Shown one piece after another: positions 31,404-40,837 of a stretch of DNA of 47,184 nt. The notes beneath the pieces were generated by a model. The model did not search any database. It was not told where the DNA came from and saw nothing but the letters and a program-made list of their open reading frames with translations. Where the stretch lies: NCBI GenBank assembly GCA_023430545.1, contig JAEZAF010000195.1, forward strand, positions 1 to 47,184. Direction: 5' to 3'. The translations under genes were made by a program, and so were the position numbers. Each line of letters opens with the position of its first letter. The first letter of the stretch is position 1. This DNA comes from Chloroflexota bacterium (GTDB taxonomy: Bacteria; Chloroflexota; Anaerolineae; Aggregatilineales; Phototrophicaceae).

Positions 31404-32909
31404 TTACTGTGACTGCTGACTGATATACTCACGCGCCTGTTCCAGCGCTTCTTCCGTGCTGGTGATGGTGCCTGTCACCTGTCCTTCGCGGATCAGGGTC
31501 AGTAACTGGCCGATGATTGGGCCAGACCTCAGCCTCAGCATCTGTTTGAGTTGCGTGCCATCCAGCAGCACGGGTGGAGAGACAACCGTATCATGGTGGT
31601 CAAAATATGCTTCCAGCAGCGTATTGGCGCTGTCCACAATCACCAGCCACTGATCCTGCTCGATAAAGTGGGCATACGAGCCGAGCATCTCGGACAGCCG
31701 TATCAGCAGCAGCCCGATACCCGCCTCCCCAAACTGATACCAGTAGCGATGCATGGTCAGGCGGTTGGGCCGCCGGTCCAGCGGAATCGGCTGCATGTGT
31801 GCGACACTGGTCACAAGGAACTGTTTTTCCGGATTGCTCAGGCGCAGACGGTCGGCATAGTCCTCGGCATCCACAGCCTGCCCTGATACCGCTGTAGCAT
31901 TGATTGCACGCAGCATCAGCGCAAGGATCAGCAGCATGACCATCGTGCGATCTTCCGGCCCGGGTCTGCGTAGATAACCGCTTAAAGCGTGACGATAGCG
32001 ATCAAACTGCATCACCACCATGCCGACCTCAAAACTGGCGGGTGAACTCTCAGTCCGCTGGATGATCGACGCCTGTAAGGTGTGCAGTTTCTCGATGGTG
32101 ACCAAAAGCTGATCCCAGCGGTTGGCAAAGGGTGAGCCTTCCGGCGCAGTATTGATCAGACCATCGATCTCCGGCAGAAAGGTCTGAAGCAGGCCAAGCC
32201 GCGCCGCAATCCGCAGCGGTTGAGTCGGCTTTGCCAGCCCCAGAATTTTGAAGAACTCATCGCGGATGCGCTCGGCGGAGGTCTGTGTCAGATTGGCCGT
32301 GTGGCTGCGAATACTGGCAAGCGTCCCGGATTCAATCGTAAAGCCGAACTGAGCGCTGAGGCGGACAGCCCGCAGCATCCGAATCGGATCGTCGGTCAGG
32401 GCATCCGGCTTACACTGGCGGACACGCTTCAGCGTTATATCCTGCTCCCCCACCAGCGGATCAATCAGCAGGCTTAAATCGCCTTTGAAATCCACTGCCA
32501 TCGCATTGAAGGTGAAATCGCGGTCCCGCAGGTCTGCTGCCAGCGTTTCACCGCGAAAGCCCGCCACGTCGATGATGAATTTGCGCGGCTTCATCTCCGC
32601 CGGATGCACGGCCTGCGCATCGCCCTCCAGCGACAGGATGACACGGGCGACATCACGCTCTGCATCGAGGATGAAGAGATCACCATTCATCAGTCTGGCG
32701 ATTTTACGGGCCAGCGCGACCGCCTGATCCGGCGTGACGAGATCGAGGTCATGCAGCGACCGGTGCAGATAGGCATCACGGACAGCGCCGCCCACAATCC
32801 AGACCGGCGTCGGATCATCTGCCAGCCGTTCCTGCAAATCAGGCACCAGATCCGGCCAGATCAGAGGTCGCAGGGGTGTTCTTGGGGTGAGGTCAGGTTC
32901 AGGCAACAT
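31404..32909 (-). CDS. tRNA nucleotidyltransferase/poly(A) polymerase family (CCA- or A-adding)
   Basis: The enzyme belongs to the class II nucleotidyltransferases that add CCA or A to tRNA 3' ends. The 501-residue sequence has VWIVGGAVRDAYLHR (about residues 36-50), the catalytic DxD in HDLDLVT (Asp54 and Asp56), a third acidic region in RDRDFTFNAMAVD, and DDPIRMLRAVRLSAQFGF (motif D). The longer C-terminal half is helical and fits a poly(A) polymerase-type RNA-binding region. CCA-adding, A-adding and CC-adding enzymes cannot be separated by eye. The hpt gene lies directly upstream; its stop abuts this start. Confidence 0.9.
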   Translation of the reverse strand: MLPEPDLTPRTPLRPLIWPDLVPDLQERLADDPTPVWIVGGAVRDAYLHRSLHDLDLVTPDQAVALARKIARLMNGDLFILDAERDVARVILSLEGDAQAVHPAEMKPRKFIIDVAGFRGETLAADLRDRDFTFNAMAVDFKGDLSLLIDPLVGEQDITLKRVRQCKPDALTDDPIRMLRAVRLSAQFGFTIESGTLASIRSHTANLTQTSAERIRDEFFKILGLAKPTQPLRIAARLGLLQTFLPEIDGLINTAPEGSPFANRWDQLLVTIEKLHTLQASIIQRTESSPASFEVGMVVMQFDRYRHALSGYLRRPGPEDRTMVMLLILALMLRAINATAVSGQAVDAEDYADRLRLSNPEKQFLVTSVAHMQPIPLDRRPNRLTMHRYWYQFGEAGIGLLLIRLSEMLGSYAHFIEQDQWLVIVDSANTLLEAYFDHHDTVVSPPVLLDGTQLKQMLRLRSGPIIGQLLTLIREGQVTGTITSTEEALEQAREYISQQSQ

Positions 32910-33461
32910 CTATAGCTGAGTGGGGTCAACAACACCGATAAAAGGCAGGTTGCGGAACTTCTCATCCAGATCCAGCCCGTAACCGAAGACGAATTTATCC
33001 GGGATCTCGAAGCCGACATAATCCACCCCGATCTCGACCTCACGCCGCGACGATTTATCCAGCAGCGTACACAGTCTGAGGCTGGCAGGTTCACGCGCCC
33101 ACAGCAGATCCATCACCGCCCGCAGCGTATGTCCGCTGTCGATGATGTCTTCAACGATCAGCACATGCTTCCCGGTCAGGCTGGTATTCAGGTCCATGAC
33201 AATGCGCACATCCCCGCTGGACTTGCGCTTGCCGCTGCCATAACTGGAAACCGCCATGAAGTCGAACTCATGCGGGACCTGAATGTGACGGCACAGGTCG
33301 CAGAGGAACATCACGCCGCCCTTCAGAATACAGACGAGCAGCAGCTTATCGGTATCAGCATAGTGCTCGGTGATCTGCTGCCCAAGCTCTGCAATCCGTG
33401 TTTGCAGGGTCTGTTCGTCAATCAGGATCTCTTTTAAAAACCGCTTATAAGCCGCTTCCAT
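32910..33461 (-). CDS. hpt: Hypoxanthine phosphoribosyltransferase
   Basis: Hpt converts hypoxanthine or guanine and PRPP to IMP or GMP. The protein has VCILKGGVMFLCDLCRHI, the loop SSYGSGKRKSSG, and the PRPP-binding motif VLIVEDIIDSGHTL with the two acidic residues, followed by the family's C-terminal VDYVGFEIPDKFVFGYGLD, all typical. I use ATG 33461 (183 residues), as GAGAGG lies at a suitable distance; the open frame could extend to 33530, but that adds a non-homologous leader. It is followed at once by the tRNA nucleotidyltransferase gene. Confidence 0.96.
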   Translation of the reverse strand: MEAAYKRFLKEILIDEQTLQTRIAELGQQITEHYADTDKLLLVCILKGGVMFLCDLCRHIQVPHEFDFMAVSSYGSGKRKSSGDVRIVMDLNTSLTGKHVLIVEDIIDSGHTLRAVMDLLWAREPASLRLCTLLDKSSRREVEIGVDYVGFEIPDKFVFGYGLDLDEKFRNLPFIGVVDPTQL

Positions 33462-33565
33462 CGACATGCCTCTCACACAAATACTTCCGGCCATGAGACT
33501 CAATCTGTGGCCGGACAGGGATAAAAACACTACAACAGTACGTCAAAGGCAAGGATTATAACAGA

Positions 33566-33584
33566 GCGCAAAAAAGTTTTGCGC
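33566..33584. terminator. Hairpin between the FHA and hpt genes
   Basis: GCGCAAAA-AAG-TTTTGCGC forms an 8-bp perfect stem. It lies downstream of the minus-strand FHA gene. A TATAAT on the minus strand (33555-33560) sits just after it and may be a -10 box for hpt, but no good -35 was found. Neither role is certain. Confidence 0.35.
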
Positions 33585-33625
33585 CCTCTTCGGAAGCAGG
33601 CATCACGAGGGCCGGTTTTGAGGAT

Positions 33626-34174
33626 CTAGCGAAAGAGAATCTGAACGGAAAGCCGCCCGAAGAGCAGGTCATCACCTTTGCGAATCTGTGTCGGGACACG
33701 CGGCTCCAGCCGCTTGTCGGCGATAAACGTGCCGTTCGTGCTTTCCAGATCGGTGATATAGAGATAATCACCTTCGAGGTGAAGCTGTGCATGTTCCCGC
33801 GAGACACCGCGTTCAAGTGCGCCGTAAGGGGTCAGATCAATATCCGGGACGAAGCGCGTGCGCATATCACTGCGGCCGAGGATAATCGGCTTGTCCGCCT
33901 TGATCTCCACCCGTTCGACCATGCCACGGATCACTAATATAATTTCATGCATTTCACTCAGCGATGACGTATCGCCGGGAATCTGGATCGGGGATGAAAA
34001 ACGACGCAGGATATGCTTATTGGGCAGAATAGCGGTATCAGGCTTGCGGATCAAAGACTGAAGATAGTCACTGTCGTCAAGCGAATTGTCACCCGAAATG
34101 CCGTCAGGGGTCGGTTTATCAGGCGGGTTGTTGGAATCATTCTTCGCCAGAAATGGCTTTCGATCATCATTCAC
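33626..34174 (-). CDS. FHA domain protein
   Basis: The 182-residue protein has a disordered, charged N-terminus (about 1-75) and a C-terminal FHA domain. The domain has PIILGRSDMRT, GVSREHAQLHLEGDYLYI and DLESTNGTFI, the conserved GR-S, SxxH and NG residues that bind phosphothreonine, and ends in LLFGRLSVQILF. The protein is probably a phospho-dependent adaptor, but no Ser/Thr kinase gene is present. It has its own upstream region of 218 bp, in which no convincing promoter was found. Confidence 0.92.
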   Translation of the reverse strand: MNDDRKPFLAKNDSNNPPDKPTPDGISGDNSLDDSDYLQSLIRKPDTAILPNKHILRRFSSPIQIPGDTSSLSEMHEIILVIRGMVERVEIKADKPIILGRSDMRTRFVPDIDLTPYGALERGVSREHAQLHLEGDYLYITDLESTNGTFIADKRLEPRVPTQIRKGDDLLFGRLSVQILFR

Positions 34175-34392
34175 AGGTTAAATACCTAGTAACAGCACCA
34201 TCGGAGAATATAAGGCACGTCTCACCATAAAAGCGGCGGCCATACTTCTATGATAACCGACTTTTACGTGATTTTTAACACAATATGACGAAATTCGTAT
34301 ATTCGCGGGAGGTAAGGCCGCAGTGGAGTACCTGTCACGCCGGATGACACGTGTTTAAGCTGGTTTACGCGTCTCCAGCGTGACATCTATTC

Positions 34393-36402
34393 CTAAAAGT
34401 TGACCGAGACGTCGATCCCCAGCCCACCGAGCGCGTCACGCAGGGCTTCCCACTGATCATCGCGCACGATGACCGCCATATCCCCCAGCCGCGCCCCCAG
34501 ATAACGGCGCAGTGAGGGTTCTTTATAGATCGAGTCCATCACCTCGGTCGAGGTCGTCCGAAGCACCCGTAACTGCTCCATGCTCGCAGTCGCAGCGGGG
34601 CCTGTACGCCAGTTTTCCAGCAGAGAGGCGATCGCCGTAGGGACAGGTCCGCCATCCAGCAGACGGTTGACGAAGCTGCCAATCTGCGGAACCGAGATCC
34701 CCTGTCGCTCCGCCTGACGGATACCCTGCGCATCAAGCTGATAGATATATGGGTCACCCGCGAGGGTCGCTGGACGCTTCCATGTGCTGAAACGGGCAAG
34801 CTGATAGCGATCCACGCGAGAGGCACGGCGCGACACCACAAGGCTGCCATCCGGCTGAACGGTAATACGCTCTTCGTTCTCAATCGGAGTGGGCCATCCC
34901 GACCGGTCGATAAACGCCCGTCCATAGGCCGAAAAGCGCACGGCCATCGCATCTTCTGCCGTGTCCATCAGTCCGAGCCAGTGCATGGGGCCGGTAAGAT
35001 AGAAGCTGAGGACAGACCCTTCAACCGCATCCCAGCTATTCAGCCCTTTCAGATATTTGCCGTCATTCCCCTTGATATACCAACTGTCGTAGTCTCCACC
35101 GGGGCGCTGGAAATTAGGATTCGTCACCTTGACGAGATCGATAAAGTCATCAACCCGCCACCATTCCTGACGCGGTACGTGCTGCTGTAAAAGCCCCATC
35201 ACCGCATGACGCGCATCCGCCGCATCATATGACCAGCCGGTCTCGGCATAAAGGCCCGGTGTGTGCCAGACTTCCTGAAACGACTCCGAGTCCAGCCATG
35301 CATCCACCAGCTCCTTGAGCTGTGCCGAGCGTTTACCTCTCAGCCAGTGAGCAAGCTCCGTGCTGTGAGGGTACAGCTTACCAGACTGTACTTCGATCAG
35401 ATGCGTCGAGATACCGACCACAATCATGAATTGAAGGCGGCTGATGTCATCCACCAGCAGATGAGACAGAATCTTCTGTTCGAGCGCCTCATCACGCAGC
35501 CGGTACGTCTCTTCGATTTCAGGGCTTTCGAGCTTCAGAAAAGCCAGCAGCGTGATCAGATCATCGACGATGCTGGTGTCGGCAGGCTGGATCGCTTCGA
35601 CATGCTCCAGTGGCTCAACTTCGGCGTCAAATGCAGGTTCATCGGCTTCTTCCGCGGGTGTTTGCTGCGCAGCAGCAGGTGCGGCAGATGGCACAGACGC
35701 TTTGGGTTCTGTTTTGGCACTCGTGCGACTCTTGGGTGCAGGCGATGTCGGAGTTGAAGGCCGCGCAGGGATCGCAGACGACTCCGCAGGGGCTTCATAG
35801 GCGCGAGGTGTGCGGGCTGCCGGTGGCGCAAACTCTGACTCCGTATCTTCGTCTGCTTCATCCTCGTCATCCAAACCCAGCGCGTCGAGTTCTTCGTCCT
35901 CATCCTCGTAATTTTCCAGCGCAGCAGCATCATAACCGGTGCGATTCAGCGGCAGTGCCTGCGCCAGATCTTCGGGGATGTAATAGACCGGGCCGATCCC
36001 TTTACCAACTTTACCATGTCCCTTGCCAATAAAGCCGCGATAGTACAGCGCTTCCGCCGGGCCCGTCGGATTTTCGTGCGGTTTTTCACGCTCAACTTCC
36101 CGGTTACCTAAAGACCGGATCGCCTGATAGATCATCTCGAACATCGGCGCGCTCATCATCCGGTTTTTGTCACCGTTCAGCACCTTAAGCGCCGCCCGCT
36201 GTTTGTCATCCAGACTATTGTAAATCTTCTCCGCCTTGACCGGGTCAAGCATGGCTTTTGCCAGTGCATCGATGAGCTTGTCACCCGTCAGCTTTGCATT
36301 GGAAACACCCCACGCCTGCGCGAACAACGGCAGCAGAAATGAATCAGATTCGCGCAGCATTGTTTTCAGATCACGTTTCAGATCAGGCTTGGGATCGGGC
36401 AC
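34393..36402 (-). CDS. XPB/Ssl2 N-terminal-like (helicase-associated) protein
   Basis: The 669-residue protein has a helical N-terminal region (1-110), an acidic and then Pro/Ala-rich, probably disordered linker (about 165-275), and a large C-terminal part. Residues about 515-640 read ITVQPDGSLVVSRRASRVDRY and then YQLDAQGIRQAERQGISV. This is the pattern of the XPB N-terminal-like domain (PF13625-type Helicase_C_3), in which a strand with QPDG precedes a helical segment. No helicase motor (Walker A or DEAD box) is present, so it may be a helicase-free adaptor. The gene stands alone on the minus strand. The tail ends with a beta-rich LGDMAVIVRDDQWEALRDAL segment. Function is unknown. Confidence 0.7.
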   Translation of the reverse strand: MPDPKPDLKRDLKTMLRESDSFLLPLFAQAWGVSNAKLTGDKLIDALAKAMLDPVKAEKIYNSLDDKQRAALKVLNGDKNRMMSAPMFEMIYQAIRSLGNREVEREKPHENPTGPAEALYYRGFIGKGHGKVGKGIGPVYYIPEDLAQALPLNRTGYDAAALENYEDEDEELDALGLDDEDEADEDTESEFAPPAARTPRAYEAPAESSAIPARPSTPTSPAPKSRTSAKTEPKASVPSAAPAAAQQTPAEEADEPAFDAEVEPLEHVEAIQPADTSIVDDLITLLAFLKLESPEIEETYRLRDEALEQKILSHLLVDDISRLQFMIVVGISTHLIEVQSGKLYPHSTELAHWLRGKRSAQLKELVDAWLDSESFQEVWHTPGLYAETGWSYDAADARHAVMGLLQQHVPRQEWWRVDDFIDLVKVTNPNFQRPGGDYDSWYIKGNDGKYLKGLNSWDAVEGSVLSFYLTGPMHWLGLMDTAEDAMAVRFSAYGRAFIDRSGWPTPIENEERITVQPDGSLVVSRRASRVDRYQLARFSTWKRPATLAGDPYIYQLDAQGIRQAERQGISVPQIGSFVNRLLDGGPVPTAIASLLENWRTGPAATASMEQLRVLRTTSTEVMDSIYKEPSLRRYLGARLGDMAVIVRDDQWEALRDALGGLGIDVSVNF

Positions 36403-36554
36403 TGTGAAAACCTTCGAATCTCAGGGAAATTGAAGGTTTATTATAGCCGTTTTGAACTGAATAAGCCATCTGCACCGGTCGGATAACCAGCACAGATGGC
36501 TCATCGAATCACGTTAAACTGAGGTGGGCTATCGGGCAAACATACTGAAGCGGA

Positions 36555-38387
36555 TCAGGCGGTTTCGGGCCGCTTTTCGGTATGCGTCCGCATGATCTCT
36601 TCGTACTCGCGTTCCAGTTCCTGACGGAACTGCTGTGTATACAGCGAGTAGTAATAACCACGCTCTCTGAGCAGTTCGGCATGCGATCCCATTTCCTGAA
36701 TCTGCCCATTGGCGATCACGATAATGCGATCTGCACGTTTGACGGTCGACAGACGGTGCGCGATGATGAAGCTGGTGCGATTCTCCATCAGTGTTTCCAT
36801 CCCGCGCTGGATCAGGGCTTCGGTCAGCGTATCGACCGAGCTGGTCGCTTCGTCCATGATGAAGATCTCTGGATTCGCCAGCACCGCACGCGCCAGACTG
36901 AGTAACTGCTTCTGGCCGACCGAGAGCAGAATACCGCCCTCACCCACCTGCTCGTCGTAGCCATCATCCAGCCGCATGATGAACTCATGTGCACCGGTGA
37001 GCCGCGCTGCTTCTTCGACTTCACCATCGGTTGCTGTCAGGCGACCATAGCGGATGTTATCGCGGATCGTGCCGGAGAACAGGTGCGGCGTTTGCAGCAC
37101 CATCCCGATACGGCTGTGGATCGAGTGCAGCGGGATCTTGGTGTAATCACGACCGCCAATCGTGATGCGTCCAGCCTTCGGTTCATAGAAGCGGCACACC
37201 AGATTGACAATCGTGCTTTTACCGCCGCCTGTCGCACCGACCAGCGCGATCGTCTCACCCTGCTTCACATGCAGGTTGAAGTTGGTCAGCACCGGCTTCT
37301 TCGGATCGTAGTAGAAATCCACATTTTCGAACACGATATCCCCGTGGATCGTACCGGGGTCTTCAGCATTGGCATCGTCGATGATGTCCGGCTGGGCGTC
37401 CGCCAGTGAGAAGACACGCTCCGCCGATGCGACCGCCTGCTGCATACTGGCGTAAACCCGCGCCATATCCTGCACCGGCCACAGCATAAAGGTGATATAC
37501 GACACAAACGCCTGAATGCTGCCGATGGTCATCACACCGGTGGGGACCTGAATACCGCCGAACAGAACGACCGCCCCGACCGCAAACGCGCTGATGATCT
37601 GCACCGAAGGCAGGAACAGCGCCGAGAAATAGGCTGCACGATAGGACGAGCGGTACATATCCGAGGTCAGTTCACCGAACTCTTCCAGATTGGCGTTTTC
37701 ACGGCGCAGCGCCTTAACGACGCGCACACCGGTGATATTTTCATTCAGCGCACCCGTGATCTTGGAGTTCAGCTTGCGCACCAGACGATACTCGACGAGG
37801 ATCTTCTGCTTGAACCAGACAGCTACCGCCAGCAGGATCGGGATCGTCACCATCACGATCAGTGCAAGCTGCCAGTTGATCGTAAACATGAAGATCAGCG
37901 CGGTGGTGATGTTCAGCACCGCCCAGGTGACATCCAGAATACCCCACGTCACCAGTTCGGAGATGCGGTTCGGGTCTGATGTCAGACGCGACATAATCCA
38001 GCCGACCGGCGTGCGGTCATAGTAGGAGAACGACAGCGTCTGCAGATGTTCGAACAGATGCTTGCGCATATCGTACTGCACACGGTGGCCCAGGATACCA
38101 GCCAGATAGATAAAGGTGAAAACCGCCGCGATCTGGAACAGCATCATGAAACCGTACTGCGTCAGAATGCCGATCAGCGCATCACGGTTGCCAGCGATGA
38201 TCCCTTCGTCCACGATCCGCTTACTCAGAAAGGTGAAGTAAGACTCCAGCGACGAGACGATGGCGATAGCAACGAGAAAGCCCAGCACCCATCGCCAGTG
38301 CGGACGCAGCAGGCCCAACACCCGCCTCAGCGTGCGGGTGTTGACCTTTGTGTTAAAATCCTCTTCCTCGAAGTGCATATCACTCAA
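36555..38387 (-). CDS. ABC exporter half-transporter, catalytic-Glu subunit
   Basis: The 610-residue protein has six membrane helices (about residues 33-320) and an ATPase domain with Walker A GATGGGKS (384-391), signature LSVGQ (488-492), Walker B IFIMDEATSS with catalytic Glu513, and His544 in the H-loop. The signature has Val in place of the first Gly. Together with the partner encoded 8 nt upstream (overlap), it forms a heterodimeric exporter of the BmrCD/TM287-288 class: this subunit has the catalytic glutamate and gives the deviant signature to the non-catalytic site. Substrate is unknown; drugs, lipids or peptides are all possible for the class. Confidence 0.93.
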   Translation of the reverse strand: MSDMHFEEEDFNTKVNTRTLRRVLGLLRPHWRWVLGFLVAIAIVSSLESYFTFLSKRIVDEGIIAGNRDALIGILTQYGFMMLFQIAAVFTFIYLAGILGHRVQYDMRKHLFEHLQTLSFSYYDRTPVGWIMSRLTSDPNRISELVTWGILDVTWAVLNITTALIFMFTINWQLALIVMVTIPILLAVAVWFKQKILVEYRLVRKLNSKITGALNENITGVRVVKALRRENANLEEFGELTSDMYRSSYRAAYFSALFLPSVQIISAFAVGAVVLFGGIQVPTGVMTIGSIQAFVSYITFMLWPVQDMARVYASMQQAVASAERVFSLADAQPDIIDDANAEDPGTIHGDIVFENVDFYYDPKKPVLTNFNLHVKQGETIALVGATGGGKSTIVNLVCRFYEPKAGRITIGGRDYTKIPLHSIHSRIGMVLQTPHLFSGTIRDNIRYGRLTATDGEVEEAARLTGAHEFIMRLDDGYDEQVGEGGILLSVGQKQLLSLARAVLANPEIFIMDEATSSVDTLTEALIQRGMETLMENRTSFIIAHRLSTVKRADRIIVIANGQIQEMGSHAELLRERGYYYSLYTQQFRQELEREYEEIMRTHTEKRPETA

Positions 38388-40308
38388 GGCTTAATTCCTT
38401 TTCTAGTTCAGCGTCAATACGTGACTGCATATCGAAAATACGCTGGTAAAAGCCGTCTTCATCCTGAAGCAGCTCCTCATGTGTACCGCGCTGGACGATC
38501 TCGCCATCCTCGAACACCAGAATCAGATCGGCATTCATCACCGTCTGAATACGGTGTGCAATGATAAAGGTCGTGCGCCCCGGCATAAGCTGCTTCAGCG
38601 CCGTGCGAATGGCGGCTTCGGTCTCCACGTCCACCGATGAAGTCGCATCATCCATAATCAGGATGCGCGGGTTCTTCAGCAGGGTACGGGCAACCGCCAG
38701 ACGCTGCTTCTGTCCACCGGAGAGCGTGACACCGCGCTCACCGACCATAGTGCTGTAACCTTCCGGAAAGGTCAGGATCACATGATGGATGGCCGCTGCC
38801 TTTGCGGCTGCTTCCACCTCTTCATCTGAAACTGCACGCCCGATGCCGTAGGTGATGTTGTCGCGGATACTGCGCGAAAACAGGAACGGTTCCTGCTCCA
38901 CAATACCGATGCTGCGCCGCAGGAAGTCACGCGGATATTCGGTCAGTTCCACGCCGTCCAGCCGGATACTGCCGCTCTGATAGTCATAGAAACGCAGCAG
39001 CAGGTTCACCACACTGGTCTTACCGGAACCGGTTGCCCCCATCAGCGCGACGATTTTACCCGGCTCTGCCACGAAGCTGACGTTACGGAGCACGGGGGCT
39101 TCTTCGTCATATTCAAAGTTGATCTGCTCGAAGACCACTTCGCCCTCAAGTTCCTTCACGGGTGCGGCTTCACCTTCACGCAGCGGCTCGCGGTCTTCCT
39201 GAATCACTTCCTTGATACGGTCATAGGACACCAGACCGGCGGACATCTGCACGATGATGCGGCCCATGTTACGCATTGGGAAGATGATATAGATCAGCAT
39301 ACCGGCATAGGCCAGATAATCCCCAACCGACAGTTGGCCGCTGATCACCGTCGTCGCGGCGATGTAATAACCCGCCAGAAGCTGGAGACCGGTGATAAAG
39401 TCAGTCACCGGCCAGTAGAACGAGTGCATGATCAGTTCTTCACGGCCACGCTGGAATAACTGATAGTTCGCTTCTTCGAACTTGTCGATTTCGAACTGCT
39501 GACGTGCGAAGGCTTTCACCACACGCACACCAGTCAGATTTTCCTGAAGGCGTGTCGAGACGACTGCTTCCTGATTCTGATAGTTCTCATACCGGTCAGA
39601 GACCCGCTTGAAGAACCAGATCGAGACCAGGATAACCACCGGGATCACCATCGAGGAGAAGAGCGCCAGCGGAAAGCTGATCGTGCTGATCCCGATGAAG
39701 TTCACCAGAAACAGCAGCCCGATACGGCCAACGCCCACACCCTGCTCGACAAAGAAGCGGCGGACGGCATCGACATCCGAGGTCGAACGCTGAAGCAGGT
39801 CACCTGTCTGATTTTTGTCATGATAGCGGAACGACAGGCGCTGAATATGGTCGAACATGTAATTGCGCAGGCGCAGCGCGATCCCTTCACTTGTCATGGC
39901 CGCCAGACGCCCACTGATAAAGGTAAAGCCGCCTTCCATCGCCGCCAGTACGACAAACCCCAGTGCGATCAGCAGCATGGTCTCAAGCGGGACCGCCGAG
40001 ACTGGCAGCGTCGGTGCGGTGAAATCAGCCAGTACCGGGCTGGACATCAGGCGGTCATTTGCAGGCAGCGCATGCAGCAGAATCGGATTAGGACGCATCA
40101 GGACATGATCGACGAAGTAACTCAGCAGCAGCAGTGTCGCCGTCTTGGAAACCGCCGAGATGCCAAGGCTGGCATTGGCAAAGACATAGTGCAGCCGGTA
40201 CCCGCGCATCAGACGCCACAAACCGACCAGCCGGTTGTCGCTGACAACTTCTTTCAGATCATAATCCGCATGCTGGATCTCAGGAGTACGGATAGCAAAT
40301 GTAGACAA
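38380..40308 (-). CDS. ABC exporter half-transporter, degenerate-Walker B subunit
   Basis: The 642-residue protein has six membrane helices (about residues 42-350) and an ATPase domain with Walker A GATGSGKT (424-431), canonical signature LSGGQ (529-533) and Walker B ILIMDDATSS in which the catalytic glutamate is Asp554. The H-loop histidine is kept (IIAHRIQTV). The residues after the first helix include an extra loop (MRPNPILLHALPANDRL...). In heterodimeric exporters one subunit has Asp in place of the catalytic Glu and gives the canonical signature to the active site, so this is the natural partner of the 36555-38387 gene. It is transcribed first; a 530-bp region separates it from the divergent pstS gene. 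Confidence 0.93.
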   Translation of the reverse strand: MSTFAIRTPEIQHADYDLKEVVSDNRLVGLWRLMRGYRLHYVFANASLGISAVSKTATLLLLSYFVDHVLMRPNPILLHALPANDRLMSSPVLADFTAPTLPVSAVPLETMLLIALGFVVLAAMEGGFTFISGRLAAMTSEGIALRLRNYMFDHIQRLSFRYHDKNQTGDLLQRSTSDVDAVRRFFVEQGVGVGRIGLLFLVNFIGISTISFPLALFSSMVIPVVILVSIWFFKRVSDRYENYQNQEAVVSTRLQENLTGVRVVKAFARQQFEIDKFEEANYQLFQRGREELIMHSFYWPVTDFITGLQLLAGYYIAATTVISGQLSVGDYLAYAGMLIYIIFPMRNMGRIIVQMSAGLVSYDRIKEVIQEDREPLREGEAAPVKELEGEVVFEQINFEYDEEAPVLRNVSFVAEPGKIVALMGATGSGKTSVVNLLLRFYDYQSGSIRLDGVELTEYPRDFLRRSIGIVEQEPFLFSRSIRDNITYGIGRAVSDEEVEAAAKAAAIHHVILTFPEGYSTMVGERGVTLSGGQKQRLAVARTLLKNPRILIMDDATSSVDVETEAAIRTALKQLMPGRTTFIIAHRIQTVMNADLILVFEDGEIVQRGTHEELLQDEDGFYQRIFDMQSRIDAELEKELSLE

Positions 40309-40837
40309 AGGAGTAACTCCGTTTATGGTCGGGTATTGCGTAAAGCAATGGGACTTAAGAAGGCTTTAATCACGGTTCGACAGACGCCAGACGCGGATAT
40401 TGAGTGCATGGCGCAAAACACAGTGACTCCAATCATTGTAGTGCCCATTTCAATAAATTTAAACGTGCAGCATCTTAATGGACCTAATGATCCACTTTGA
40501 CCCATAGATAACTTTCATTATCAGATATGCACCATAAAGATTACAACAATTTCCCCGCTTTGAAAAGTCATGGATTTGTATGGCTTTTGCCTTTATGGAC
40601 GAAGCATCGAGGAAACGATCAGAAGCATCGTGATTCACCACTGCGATCCGGCATCGGGAACACGTCCTTAAATGTTAAGAACCGTAATAAATCAGCCGAC
40701 GAGGGCATAACCGTTATTTAAACATTCCATGCCAGATTGTTAACAGGATCGTACCACTTCGTTAAAAGGCCTTGATTACTATTCACGTCGTAATGCGATC
40801 AAAATCAACTTTCGACCATCAAGGAGAAATTCTACGC
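40309..40837. other. Divergent intergenic region between ABC exporter and pst operon
   Basis: No credible gene is present. A weak promoter-like pair lies at 40497-40524 (TTGACC, 16 nt, TATCAG) on the plus strand, about 340 nt from pstS. GTTAA-type hexamers occur at 40674, 40739 and 40762, but their spacing is irregular, so no Pho box can be assigned. AAGGAG just before 40838 supports the pstS start. Confidence 0.4.

Noticed and set aside
40670..40770. Possible Pho box upstream of pstS (GTTAA-type hexamers)
   Set aside because: The spacing (65 and 23 bp) does not follow the 11-bp or regular spacing of known Pho boxes.
40772..40837. 22-residue N-terminal extension of PstS
   Set aside because: The signal peptide and AAGGAG ribosome-binding site fit the ATG at 40838; the extension would bury the signal sequence.
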